Source: JADFNO01 sp965369945
GTDB taxonomy: Bacteria > Planctomycetota > Phycisphaerae > Phycisphaerales > SM1A02
NCBI GenBank assembly: GCA_965369945.1
Contig: CBDUST010000051.1
Coordinates: forward strand, 1 to 19,856
Length of the DNA stretch: 19,856 bases
Direction: 5' to 3'
Shown: in pieces, positions 1 through 6,787 of the stretch
Position numbering within the stretch: the stretch's first letter is position 1
How the letters are laid out: each line of letters begins with the position of its first letter
Program-made: the position numbers and the translations under genes
The notes under the pieces: generated by a model
What the model saw: the letters and a program-made list of their open reading frames with translations, nothing else
What the model was told of the DNA's origin: nothing
Databases searched by the model: none

Positions 1-109
1 CGGACGCCCAATCCTCAACAGCCAGCGCGCCCATGATGCCGGTAGCCAGGACCATCAGCAGGAAGGTGTAGACGGGAATTCCGAGGACAAGGATCACCCA
101 CCGTCGCAT
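1..109 (-). CDS. 5' end of a small membrane protein gene (partial)
   Basis: Reading the minus strand from the ATG at 107-109 gives an open frame to the window edge, 36 codons long. It begins MRRWVILVLGIPVYTFL and continues as one strongly hydrophobic, probably membrane-spanning segment (about residues 4-30), then a more polar AVEDW stretch. Two basic residues right after Met suit a cytoplasmic N-terminus. The gene diverges from the amidase gene, with only 24 bp between the two start codons, so their promoters must overlap each other or the coding sequences. An in-frame-shifted ATG at 114-116 starts a less hydrophobic frame and was not preferred. I do not recognise the family. Small DUF2842-like membrane proteins begin in a similar way, but that is only a resemblance. 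Confidence 0.5.
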   Translation of the reverse strand, partial: MRRWVILVLGIPVYTFLLMVLATGIMGALAVEDWAS

Positions 110-121
110 TGCTCATAACGA

Positions 122-127
122 TACACT
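122..127 (+). promoter_or_regulatory. Possible -10 element of a leaderless amidase promoter
   Basis: TACACT, preceded by GA, lies 6 bases before the ATG at 134. Transcription from it would start at or within a base or two of that ATG. The same hexamer is the -10 of the better promoter at 971-998. No good -35 is visible at 16-18 bp, so this is tentative. Confidence 0.3.
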
Positions 128-133
128 TCATCC

Positions 134-967
134 ATGCGCATTGCTGCGGTGCAATTCGACATCGTCTGGGAAGACAAACAGGCGAATCATCGCATCATCG
201 AGGACATGCTCGACGCAGCGGACATCGAGCGGGACACGTACGTCTTGCTCCCGGAGCTGGGCGACACCGGCTTCAGCTTCGCACTGGACAAGATCGTCGA
301 TGATCTCACCCTGCCGTGGGCGCAGCAAGTAGCGCAGCGCATGGGAATTTGGCTTCAACCGGGATTCGCTGAATACGGCCCCGACGGTAAGGGTAGAAAT
401 TGCGCCGCCATCATCTCGCCCCAAGGCGACGTGCTGGGTATCTATCGCAAGGTCCATCCATTCAGCTACGGCTCTGAGACCCAACATTATCGCGGCGGGG
501 AGGAGCTGATTCTTCGATCCTGCGGCGGCGCCGTCACGTGTCCCATGATCTGTTACGACTTGCGGTTTCCGGAGTTATGGCGCATTGCGGCGTGCGGAGG
601 TGCCGAGCTATTCACCATCGGCGCCAGTTGGCCAAGCGCTCGGCAGACGCATTGGCGAGCGTTGTTGATTGCGCGAGCGATCGAAAACCAAGCATATGTG
701 GTCAGCGTCAATCGCATCGGGGCTGACCCTAATTTGCAGTATGCGGGTGGATCTATGATTGTGTCCCCGACCGGTGAGATTCTGGCCGAAGCGACCGACT
801 CGGCGACAGTGCTGAAAGCTGATCTTGATCTTGACGCGCTGCACCGGTGGCGCAACGAATTCCCAGCACTGAAAGATATGCGCCGCCAACTTCTTGGATC
901 GATTCCACTTGACGCGACGATAACTCCAGACGACGCATTAAATGCGCCGCAAACTTTGCAAGATTAG
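134..967 (+). CDS. Carbon-nitrogen hydrolase (nitrilase superfamily), omega-amidase-like
   Basis: A 277-residue cytosolic amidase of the nitrilase fold, the usual single-domain length. The catalytic triad can be read directly: Glu41 in LLPELGDTGF, Lys106 in YRKVHPFSYG and Cys140 in ICYDLRFPEL. Glu115 matches the fourth conserved acidic residue. The FSYGSET and CYDLRFPELWR blocks most resemble the YafV/Nit2 omega-amidase branch, which deamidates alpha-keto acids such as alpha-ketoglutaramate. The exact substrate is an inference. The C-terminal 25 residues (LGSIPLDATITPDDALNAPQTLQD) extend beyond the usual fold end. No Shine-Dalgarno precedes ATG 134, but the sequence MRIAAVQFDI is the canonical family N-terminus, so the start is secure and the mRNA may be leaderless. 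The gene diverges from the membrane-protein gene at 109. Confidence 0.9.
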   Translation: MRIAAVQFDIVWEDKQANHRIIEDMLDAADIERDTYVLLPELGDTGFSFALDKIVDDLTLPWAQQVAQRMGIWLQPGFAEYGPDGKGRNCAAIISPQGDVLGIYRKVHPFSYGSETQHYRGGEELILRSCGGAVTCPMICYDLRFPELWRIAACGGAELFTIGASWPSARQTHWRALLIARAIENQAYVVSVNRIGADPNLQYAGGSMIVSPTGEILAEATDSATVLKADLDLDALHRWRNEFPALKDMRRQLLGSIPLDATITPDDALNAPQTLQD

Positions 968-970
968 CAG

Positions 971-998
971 TTGACGTCACCGTCGATCAGCGTACACT
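971..998 (+). promoter_or_regulatory. Sigma-70-type promoter for the sigma-like gene
   Basis: TTGACG (971-976) and TACACT (993-998) are separated by 16 bp, close to the TTGACA/TATAAT consensus. Predicted transcription start is near 1005, giving a leader of about 27 bases that contains AGGAG at 1021-1025. It starts 3 bp after the amidase stop codon, so the downstream gene need not rely on read-through. Confidence 0.55.
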
Positions 999-1031
999 CG
1001 ATGCGACGATTGGGCAGCGTAGGAGCAACTG

Positions 1032-1733
1032 ATGGCACAGGCCCGAGCGCCGCGACGAAAGTCAAACGGCGCGCGACGTCGAAAGCGACGAACGCAATCC
1101 GGATGGTCCGACATCACGTCGCAGCTTCGACGCGCCTACTTTGCGCATGCCGGTGAACTAGCGATGCGCTACGGCATTACATTTGATCGAGTCGCGCAGC
1201 ACGTTCGACGCGGTTGGAATCGTGAACCAGCACTAAGTATCAAGGGCGTTCGGTACGCAGAAGACCTTGTCCAAGCAGTAGCGTGCGTGGAGGGTGTCGG
1301 TCTGGCGTGGTCGGATCTTGTCGACCACCATGAGCGCATGCTCACTCGTGCTTGTCGTGATCGGCTCGACGAAACCGATGCCATTCTTGTCGTACGACGG
1401 TTGTTCGTTCAATTGCGCCGCGAAAGCCTCGGCGACTCGGAAGACCGGTTCGGCTCAATGCGTGACTACGTCGGCACGTGTTCGCTGCGCGGGTGGCTTT
1501 GCCGTTGTCTGGCTGACGCAATAAACGAAGCCCTTAGGGTCCAGCCCGACCATTCGGTCAGGCCGATGCGATTTACCGACCATCAATCTGCTGTAGCAAC
1601 CTGGCTTGAGTCACCCATCCCAAGCGCCACATCGACCTCGGCGCTGCAACCCATCCGCCGCAGACCAACTCCAGCCATCGATTTCGGCTCGCCCCAGACT
1701 CTGCCCGCAGCCGGAGGCGATGAGATCAGGTGA
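1032..1733 (+). CDS. Degenerate sigma-70/ECF-like protein
   Basis: A 233-residue protein with a good ribosome binding site (AGGAG, 6 bases before ATG). Residues 1-25 are very basic (RRKSNGARRRKRR). Residues 70-175 follow the layout of sigma-70 region 2 in ECF-like factors: DLVQAVACVEG, then a helical stretch with RRLFVQLRR, then a SMRDYVGTCSLRGWLCRCLADAINEALR block that resembles the YxGxGSLRxWLRxxAxRxAxxxxR signature of planctomycetal and myxobacterial sigma-like proteins. Residues 176-233 are Pro/Ser/Thr-rich, apparently disordered, and show no region-4 helix-turn-helix, so promoter recognition at -35 appears to be missing. It may be a divergent sigma factor, a remnant, or a DNA- or polymerase-binding regulator. 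The fold assignment is by eye and moderate. It has its own promoter, and tRNA-Phe follows 63 bp downstream. Confidence 0.65.
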   Translation: MAQARAPRRKSNGARRRKRRTQSGWSDITSQLRRAYFAHAGELAMRYGITFDRVAQHVRRGWNREPALSIKGVRYAEDLVQAVACVEGVGLAWSDLVDHHERMLTRACRDRLDETDAILVVRRLFVQLRRESLGDSEDRFGSMRDYVGTCSLRGWLCRCLADAINEALRVQPDHSVRPMRFTDHQSAVATWLESPIPSATSTSALQPIRRRPTPAIDFGSPQTLPAAGGDEIR

Positions 1734-1757
1734 CGCCAGGCGTTGCGAGGGTCCTCC

Positions 1758-1785
1758 TTGACAATCCCATCGGGCGGCATACGTT
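1758..1785 (+). promoter_or_regulatory. Promoter for tRNA-Phe
   Basis: A perfect TTGACA (1758-1763), a 16-bp spacer, then TACGTT (1780-1785; 3 of 6 to TATAAT, including the key A2 and T6). Predicted start is near 1792, about five bases before the mature tRNA 5' end. Confidence 0.5.
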
Positions 1786-1796
1786 GAACAACGATC

Positions 1797-1869
1797 GGCG
1801 AGGTAGCTCAGTTGGTAGAGCACCGCACTGAAAATGCGGGTGTCGGCGGTTCAAGTCCGCCTCTCGCCA
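1797..1869 (+). tRNA. tRNA-Phe (anticodon GAA)
   Basis: A 73-base cloverleaf folds cleanly. The acceptor stem GGCGAGG pairs with TCTCGCC (one G-U). The D arm is GCTC/GAGC with an AGTTGGTA loop. The anticodon stem CCGCA/TGCGG carries the 7-base loop CTGAAAA, giving anticodon GAA. The variable loop is GTGTC, and the T arm GGCGG/CCGCC encloses TTCAAGT. The discriminator base is A. No CCA is encoded (ATT follows), so CCA must be added after transcription. Confidence 0.97.
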
Positions 1870-1877
1870 TTCTTGTA

Positions 1878-1904
1878 AAGCCCCGTAAGCGCGGGGCTTA
1901 TCGT
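1878..1904 (+). terminator. Terminator-like hairpin after tRNA-Phe
   Basis: AAGCCCCG (1878-1885) pairs perfectly with CGGGGCTT (1892-1899) around a 6-base loop. A short T-containing tail (ATCGTTT) follows. It starts nine bases after the tRNA and probably ends its transcript. The weak U-tract lowers confidence. Confidence 0.6.
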
Positions 1905-1984
1905 TTGCAGGACGGGGTGTACCGGGCCAGCCTTGAGGCGTAATACTGATCGCCCGTTGGTGTGGTAGTCGATCCTGTTGGCTA

Positions 1985-4213
1985 GTGCCCAAGCTCGCCC
2001 CACCGTCTACTGACACGGCGACGGCTGCCGACCGAGACGAACGGAACCAGCTCATCGAGCTGGCTCAGGCCGGCCGAGTCTATGAGTTCCTCGACCAGTC
2101 CTATCGGTATCTGAGCCACACGCAGTCCGATCCGGAGATTGTCTTGCTGACGCTCCAGGGGTTGGTGCGTTTGGGGCTCGGCGGCCCGGCGCGGGAGCTT
2201 CTTCAAGCTCGCGGTGATCTCCAGGGTGAGGTCGATGTCCAAGAGCTGCGACAGAGCGTGGTGCCCATCGCCACCGGGCGTGTGCCCTGGAGTCGCTTCG
2301 ACGAGCAAGCGCAGCGCAACATAACTGTCTTGCTGAGACTTCGACCCGAGCTGGCGCCTCTCGCCGCATCGCTGCGCGACTCATGCCGAGAACTGGATCT
2401 GTTCCAGACGACCGAGGACCAATACCAGCTCTCCGAACGCCCAGCCGGATCGCTTCGCCAATGGCGGCCTGGGCTCATGGACCACCGCCCGGTGGCTGAG
2501 ATGGATTTGCGACTCGCGCTCGGTGGCCCCGCCCCGGTCGTGGCTGGGATCGCGATGAACGCGCTGATCGAGCGGGTCTACCACGCCACCGCTCATGAAC
2601 CCGGGGCAGAGGCTATGCCTGTCTACATCGTCGATCCGGATATCCGACGGCTAGCGGCGTGGCTTCACATTGAGGATCGAGCGGAACTGTTGGCTGACGG
2701 TCGCGTTCACTTTTTCATCGGGCCGGACGCGCTTCAATACTACGAACAACTCCTGACGACCAACGAAGACCTCACGATCCCGGGGGTGCATCTGTGTGCG
2801 AACTGGGCGCCTGAGCTTGGGAAGGAGATCGAAGCGATCGGCCAGCGTCGAACCGCGCACCGCAACGAGACTTTCGTACAGCTCGCCGTTAGCCACGAGC
2901 AGCGAGCGCAACAACGCGACGGGGCGTATTGGGCCGAGCGTCTTCAGCCGGGCGCACGGATCCTCGGCTTCACCTCTCGTTTCACGACAATGCTTCAATA
3001 CTCGATGCGCGATATTGGGCATGCGCTGACGGAGCTTGGATATGAGTTTGATCTTAGTATTGAGACAGCCGACTATCGCACCCACACAACGCTAACAACC
3101 AGTCGGACGATCCATGAGACCGATCCTGCGCTCGTGATCATGCTGAATCACTTTCGCTCCGAGCGCGCCGTTTCGCTGGGGAGCGTTCCGGTGCTGACCT
3201 GGATTCAAGATCCCACTGACCTTGTATTCTCTCATAAGACCGGCGAGGCGCTCGGCCCGCTCGACTTCGTTTGCGGTTATTACTTCGAGCGATGCACCGA
3301 AGAGTTCGGCTATCCAGCTTCGCGGTTCTTCTCCGCTCCAGTGCCGGTCTCAACTCGAATCTTCCATGATGAACCGGTCGATCCCGAGTTAGCGAAGAAC
3401 TACACGTGTGACGTGATGTACGTTGGGCACTTGCACGACACCGCTGAGGAACACCTCGCGAAATGGCACGACTCGACACCGCCGGAGATTCACCCGCTGC
3501 TTGATCAGCTTCTCCAAGAGGTCCATGCGCTGCATGAGCGTGGGGACAACTTGGAGTTTCGGCAGACTCGCCCGCTTGTCAAAGAACGCGCCTGCGCGAT
3601 GGGGTACACGCTGTGTGATGATGATCTTGAGCAGATCGCCAACTTCTTTACCTATCGCCTTTACGACATTCTGTTCCGCCGCCAAACCTTGCTGTGGGCA
3701 GCACAGTGGGCGGATCGAACCGGCCGAACGTTCAAGCTCTATGGCAAGGGCTGGGCCCGCGACCCGTTGTTGGGTCAATATGCCGTCGGACCTGTTGAAC
3801 ATGGCGAAGATTTACGCTGTGCCTACCGCTGTGCCAAGCTCTGTTTGCAAACGATAGCCGGCGGATACAGTCATCAACGCACATTTGAGGCGCTCACCAG
3901 CGGAAGTCTCGCGATTGGCCGCTATGTCCCAACCGACTTCGGACGGCTCAGTCTTGAGGAATATGCACGCCGTGATCTCGCTGATGGTCCAGTGGACGGC
4001 GCTGTCAAGACATTCCCCTCGCTTGCAAATGTGCTATTTCGGGATGCCGAGGAGTTCGCAAGAGTCGCAGAGTTGTACATAGACAACGACGAGCGATACG
4101 AACAAATTCAGCATGAGTTCGCCGCGATCGTAGATCGTGATTTGACCTACAAGCGTGTTGTGAAAGATCTACTGGATCAAATCCGAAATGCGATGTTAGC
4201 AAACACAACGTAG
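1985..4213 (+). CDS. Large CgeB-like glycosyltransferase
   Basis: A 742-residue predicted cytoplasmic glycosyltransferase with no signal peptide or membrane segment. Residues 1-120 are helical and repeat-like (ELAQAGRVYEFLDQSYRYL, LQGLVRLGLGGPARELL), resembling TPRs. Residues 190-270 (MPVYIVDPDIRRLAAWL, VHFFIGPDALQYYEQLL) look like the N-terminal region of Maf/DUF115-type glycosyltransferases. From about residue 322 a GT-B layout begins: ILGFTSRFTTMLQYS, then CDVMYVGHLHDT (about 473), FKLYGKGW (about 583) and AGGYSHQRTFEALTSGSLAI (about 624-643). The last has the HxRxFEAxxSG nucleotide-sugar-site pattern of CgeB/Glyco_trans_1_2 domains. The GTG start at 1985 has no clear ribosome binding site, but an in-frame TGA lies upstream at 1934 and no internal Met occurs for about 160 codons. 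It heads the glycan cluster. Sugar donor and acceptor cannot be read from sequence. Confidence 0.8.
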   Translation: MPKLAPPSTDTATAADRDERNQLIELAQAGRVYEFLDQSYRYLSHTQSDPEIVLLTLQGLVRLGLGGPARELLQARGDLQGEVDVQELRQSVVPIATGRVPWSRFDEQAQRNITVLLRLRPELAPLAASLRDSCRELDLFQTTEDQYQLSERPAGSLRQWRPGLMDHRPVAEMDLRLALGGPAPVVAGIAMNALIERVYHATAHEPGAEAMPVYIVDPDIRRLAAWLHIEDRAELLADGRVHFFIGPDALQYYEQLLTTNEDLTIPGVHLCANWAPELGKEIEAIGQRRTAHRNETFVQLAVSHEQRAQQRDGAYWAERLQPGARILGFTSRFTTMLQYSMRDIGHALTELGYEFDLSIETADYRTHTTLTTSRTIHETDPALVIMLNHFRSERAVSLGSVPVLTWIQDPTDLVFSHKTGEALGPLDFVCGYYFERCTEEFGYPASRFFSAPVPVSTRIFHDEPVDPELAKNYTCDVMYVGHLHDTAEEHLAKWHDSTPPEIHPLLDQLLQEVHALHERGDNLEFRQTRPLVKERACAMGYTLCDDDLEQIANFFTYRLYDILFRRQTLLWAAQWADRTGRTFKLYGKGWARDPLLGQYAVGPVEHGEDLRCAYRCAKLCLQTIAGGYSHQRTFEALTSGSLAIGRYVPTDFGRLSLEEYARRDLADGPVDGAVKTFPSLANVLFRDAEEFARVAELYIDNDERYEQIQHEFAAIVDRDLTYKRVVKDLLDQIRNAMLANTT

Positions 4214-4341
4214 TCGAACTATCAACCGTGATCGCTTGATCGAGAAAGAGAACGCAGCCAGTTGCCCGAATGACCCACAAATCGCCCCGATCGCTCCGCA
4301 GTAGACGTTGGAATATTCGACAGGCTCGACGACGCGAAGAG

Positions 4342-5481
4342 ATGACAGCTCAACAGATCGTTTTCATTCGTGGCACCGGCCGATGCGGTAGTAAGACTCT
4401 CGCAGACCAGCTCAACCTGCACCCAGCCGTCACGAAGATTCCGGCCAACGAATGTCTGCCGAAAGAACTGATGGACTTCACAGATCACCACGTCCGCGCT
4501 CGCTGTCCTCAAGCCAACTACGAGGCTCTGGCCGAGGCGTGCCGCGCCTACTTTGAAACGTACTGTTCTTGCAGCACCGATGGCAAGGGCATCGCGCTTC
4601 ACAAAGCCACAATGAATGCGCATCGGCTCGGATCGCTGCTGGAGTATTGGCCTACGGCCAAGATCATCTACCTCGTGCGACACCCGCTGGGTGTTGTTAG
4701 AAAACTCATCGAAGCCGACATACGCCAGTTCAAGGGAGCGTTCGGCCATGCAACCCTGGCAAACTCCCTACTTCGCTGGGTTAACGATGTCCTGGCGTAC
4801 CGACGATCAACGGCGTTCAAACATCCACGTCTCTTGCAGGTCCGCTTCGAGGAAATGATCACTGACACTCAGATTTGCTTTGCTCAAACCTACCGATTCC
4901 TCGGCGTGGACGATTCCCTCGCCCGTGAGCTACCCGGTCCTGTTGAACATGATGGCAAGTTCATACTGAACGGCCAGGAGCGACAGTGGATCATCGAATC
5001 CACCGCTGACATCGTTCACCGACTTGGCTATGACCCGGACGATTACATCGCGCAGTTGTCGGATGAACACACAGGCCATGTCGTGCCCCATCCTGATCGC
5101 CGCCTCACTGCCAAGCCTCCGGTATTAGACGGCGTGGAGTTAGTGCGCCTGGCGCTCGCCGAAGCCGCCAAGCAAGGCTGGAAACGCGTTGGCCTGTTCG
5201 GCGCCGGGTATCTCAGCCGGCTCATCGGCCCGTACCTCGACAATCTGCCCGTCAAGATCGTCTGTTTGCTCGACGAAAATCCCGCGAGGGTCGGCAACTC
5301 GTTAGCCGGACTTCCGATTCATCATCCACAGCAGGCCGGCGAACTCAAGATCGATGCGATCGTCCCTCTGACGCTCGTTCATCAACGTAGCCTCATCGAG
5401 CACTGGCAACGTCTGTATGACGATCGCATCCCGATCGTGCCGCTTTGGCAGGAGCAAGCTCGTGAGCCTGTCTATGTCTGA
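4342..5481 (+). CDS. Sulfotransferase fused to a C-terminal Rossmann-like domain
   Basis: From ATG 4342 the protein has 379 residues. Residues 1-240 are a PAPS-dependent sulfotransferase: the 5'-phosphosulfate loop is FIRGTGRCGSKTLADQL (about 8-24) and the 3'-phosphate-binding element is IYLVRHPLGVV (about 109-119). A VRFEEMITD segment is also typical of carbohydrate sulfotransferases. Residues 275-370 form a separate alpha/beta domain: RVGLFGAGYLSRLIGPYL with a GxGxxS/G-like turn, then IVCLLDENPARVGNSLAGLPIHHPQQA, resembling the small Rossmann domains at the C-termini of some methyltransferases and surface-sugar enzymes. The frame opens further upstream to an ATG at 4270, but that adds 24 Arg-rich residues unlike the family, so I prefer 4342. 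Neither start has a well-spaced Shine-Dalgarno. It lies between two glycosyltransferase genes, so a glycan acceptor is likely. Confidence 0.82.
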   Translation: MTAQQIVFIRGTGRCGSKTLADQLNLHPAVTKIPANECLPKELMDFTDHHVRARCPQANYEALAEACRAYFETYCSCSTDGKGIALHKATMNAHRLGSLLEYWPTAKIIYLVRHPLGVVRKLIEADIRQFKGAFGHATLANSLLRWVNDVLAYRRSTAFKHPRLLQVRFEEMITDTQICFAQTYRFLGVDDSLARELPGPVEHDGKFILNGQERQWIIESTADIVHRLGYDPDDYIAQLSDEHTGHVVPHPDRRLTAKPPVLDGVELVRLALAEAAKQGWKRVGLFGAGYLSRLIGPYLDNLPVKIVCLLDENPARVGNSLAGLPIHHPQQAGELKIDAIVPLTLVHQRSLIEHWQRLYDDRIPIVPLWQEQAREPVYV

Positions 5482-5529
5482 CGTATCGCAATGTACGAAC
5501 CAGCCCGGCGACCGTGAAGGAGGCGACTG

Positions 5530-6513
5530 ATGCCTTGTGAATTGTCGGTCATCATTCCTACCTACGGGCGCTCAGACAAACTGCGCACACTGCTCGATGG
5601 AATCGCTGCGACATCCGGCGATCACGATGCGTTTGAGGTCGTCGTGGTCGTTGATGGCCGCGATGAAGCACCGCTCGAAGCAGCGTCAGTTCTCCCGGAT
5701 ACGATCCGGTTCCAGGGGCTGACCAAGGACCATGCCGGCCCGGCCGCAGCCCGCAATTACGCCCTCGAACATGCTCAGGGCGATTGGCTGCTCTTCTATG
5801 ACGATGACGCCCGAGTCGATCAAGACACTATCCCCGGTCATCTCGACCTCATCCGGCGCGATCCGGCAGCGCCGCTCGCCTATCTTGGCCGCGTCGATTG
5901 GCCTGATGAATTGATCGACTCTCCTTGGCGGGCGATGCTCGCTGAAACATCGATGTGCTTCTTTTGGGACAAGATGACGAGTGGCCGGCGATACGGATTC
6001 CGTCATTTCTGGACGAGCAACCTCAGCGTTCGCCGTGACTATGTGCAGCGCGTCGGCGGGTTTCATGAGCGATTCCCCTCGGCCATGCACGAAGACATCG
6101 AGCTGGGCTGGCGGCTTCAGGAATCTCTCGGACTGCAAGTTCACGTCGATACATCAATCCAAAGTCTCCACGATCATGCGCTCGATCCGCACGATTACCT
6201 GTTTCGCGAGCACAAGTCCGGTCGATCAGCAAGCGCGGCGAAGACGATCAATCCTACTTTCCACGATCTAGTCTGGCCTTGGATTGATGATCCAGGCCGA
6301 CAGTTGGATACACTGCAACAGTTGTTCCTCAAACCGGCCCGCGATGTGCTATGCATTCTAAGCACCTGGGCTGAGCCGTCGGATCAACGACCGTCGTCCG
6401 CCGAGTTGGAAGCCGCGTATTTAGCGCACATGCCGCTCAAGCGGATGGTGTTTCTGCACGGATACCTCGATCGGCCCTTTGACGCGCTCTGGGATGATTT
6501 GCAGCTTCAATGA
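5530..6513 (+). CDS. GT2-family glycosyltransferase
   Basis: A 327-residue GT-A enzyme. The N-terminus CELSVIIPTYGRSDKLRTLL is the classic GT2 opening, followed by FEVVVVVDGRDE, PAAARNYALEHAQGDWLLFYDDDARVD (metal-binding DxD-type motif near residues 92-95), a glycine-rich WTSNLSVRRDYVQRVGGFHE acceptor region, and HEDIELGWRLQ (about 187-197), the usual (E/D)D(x)ELGxR signature with the catalytic-base acidic residue. No membrane segment is seen. It is probably soluble and cytoplasmic or peripherally attached. A strong ribosome binding site, AAGGAGG (5517-5523), sits 6 bases before ATG 5530, so translation here is likely more efficient than for the two upstream genes. Its 3' end overlaps the next gene by 20 bases. 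Confidence 0.93.
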   Translation: MPCELSVIIPTYGRSDKLRTLLDGIAATSGDHDAFEVVVVVDGRDEAPLEAASVLPDTIRFQGLTKDHAGPAAARNYALEHAQGDWLLFYDDDARVDQDTIPGHLDLIRRDPAAPLAYLGRVDWPDELIDSPWRAMLAETSMCFFWDKMTSGRRYGFRHFWTSNLSVRRDYVQRVGGFHERFPSAMHEDIELGWRLQESLGLQVHVDTSIQSLHDHALDPHDYLFREHKSGRSASAAKTINPTFHDLVWPWIDDPGRQLDTLQQLFLKPARDVLCILSTWAEPSDQRPSSAELEAAYLAHMPLKRMVFLHGYLDRPFDALWDDLQLQ

Positions 6514-6787
6514 GGCGGATGACGATATCGATCCCGTGAGCGTGTCACTCCAAATTCTCAAAGGCGACGATTTCGCGGCGCAAGTCGCACATATCTGCCA
6601 GGATTTGCTCCCAAGCGATCCTTGGCCGGGTTTGAAGTACCAGCGCATCCTTGTTCCCGGTCTCACAGGCAGCGAGCGCCAAGTTGTGTCGCTTGGATTT
6701 ATCGCGCCTGATGCAGGCGTCAACACTCGCAGCGTCATCAAGCACCGTAAGCTTGAGGTCGTCGCCGTGGGAATGACGTCGCTATGA
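6494..6787 (+). CDS. Small protein of unknown function in the glycan cluster
   Basis: A 97-residue frame beginning MICSFNEADDDIDPVSV. It starts inside the end of the GT2 gene, and its TGA overlaps the next start codon as ATGA (6784-6787), so it appears translationally coupled on both sides. Codon choice resembles its neighbours. The sequence has no signal peptide or membrane helix. It runs acidic N-terminus, amphipathic helix (DDFAAQVAHICQDLL), a Pro/Gly stretch (LPSDPWPGL), then a beta-rich half (RILVPGLTG, RQVVSLGFIAP, LEVVAVGM). I do not recognise the family. A TTG at 6479 would add five residues and a GTG at 6536 would shorten it. It might be a partner or chaperone of the downstream propeller protein, which is inference from coupling only. 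Confidence 0.6.
   Translation: MICSFNEADDDIDPVSVSLQILKGDDFAAQVAHICQDLLPSDPWPGLKYQRILVPGLTGSERQVVSLGFIAPDAGVNTRSVIKHRKLEVVAVGMTSL

Noticed and set aside
4270..4341. N-terminal extension of the sulfotransferase to ATG 4270
   Set aside because: The extra 24 residues are Arg-rich and unlike the family. The PAPS loop normally lies within the first dozen residues, as from ATG 4342. Not fully excluded.
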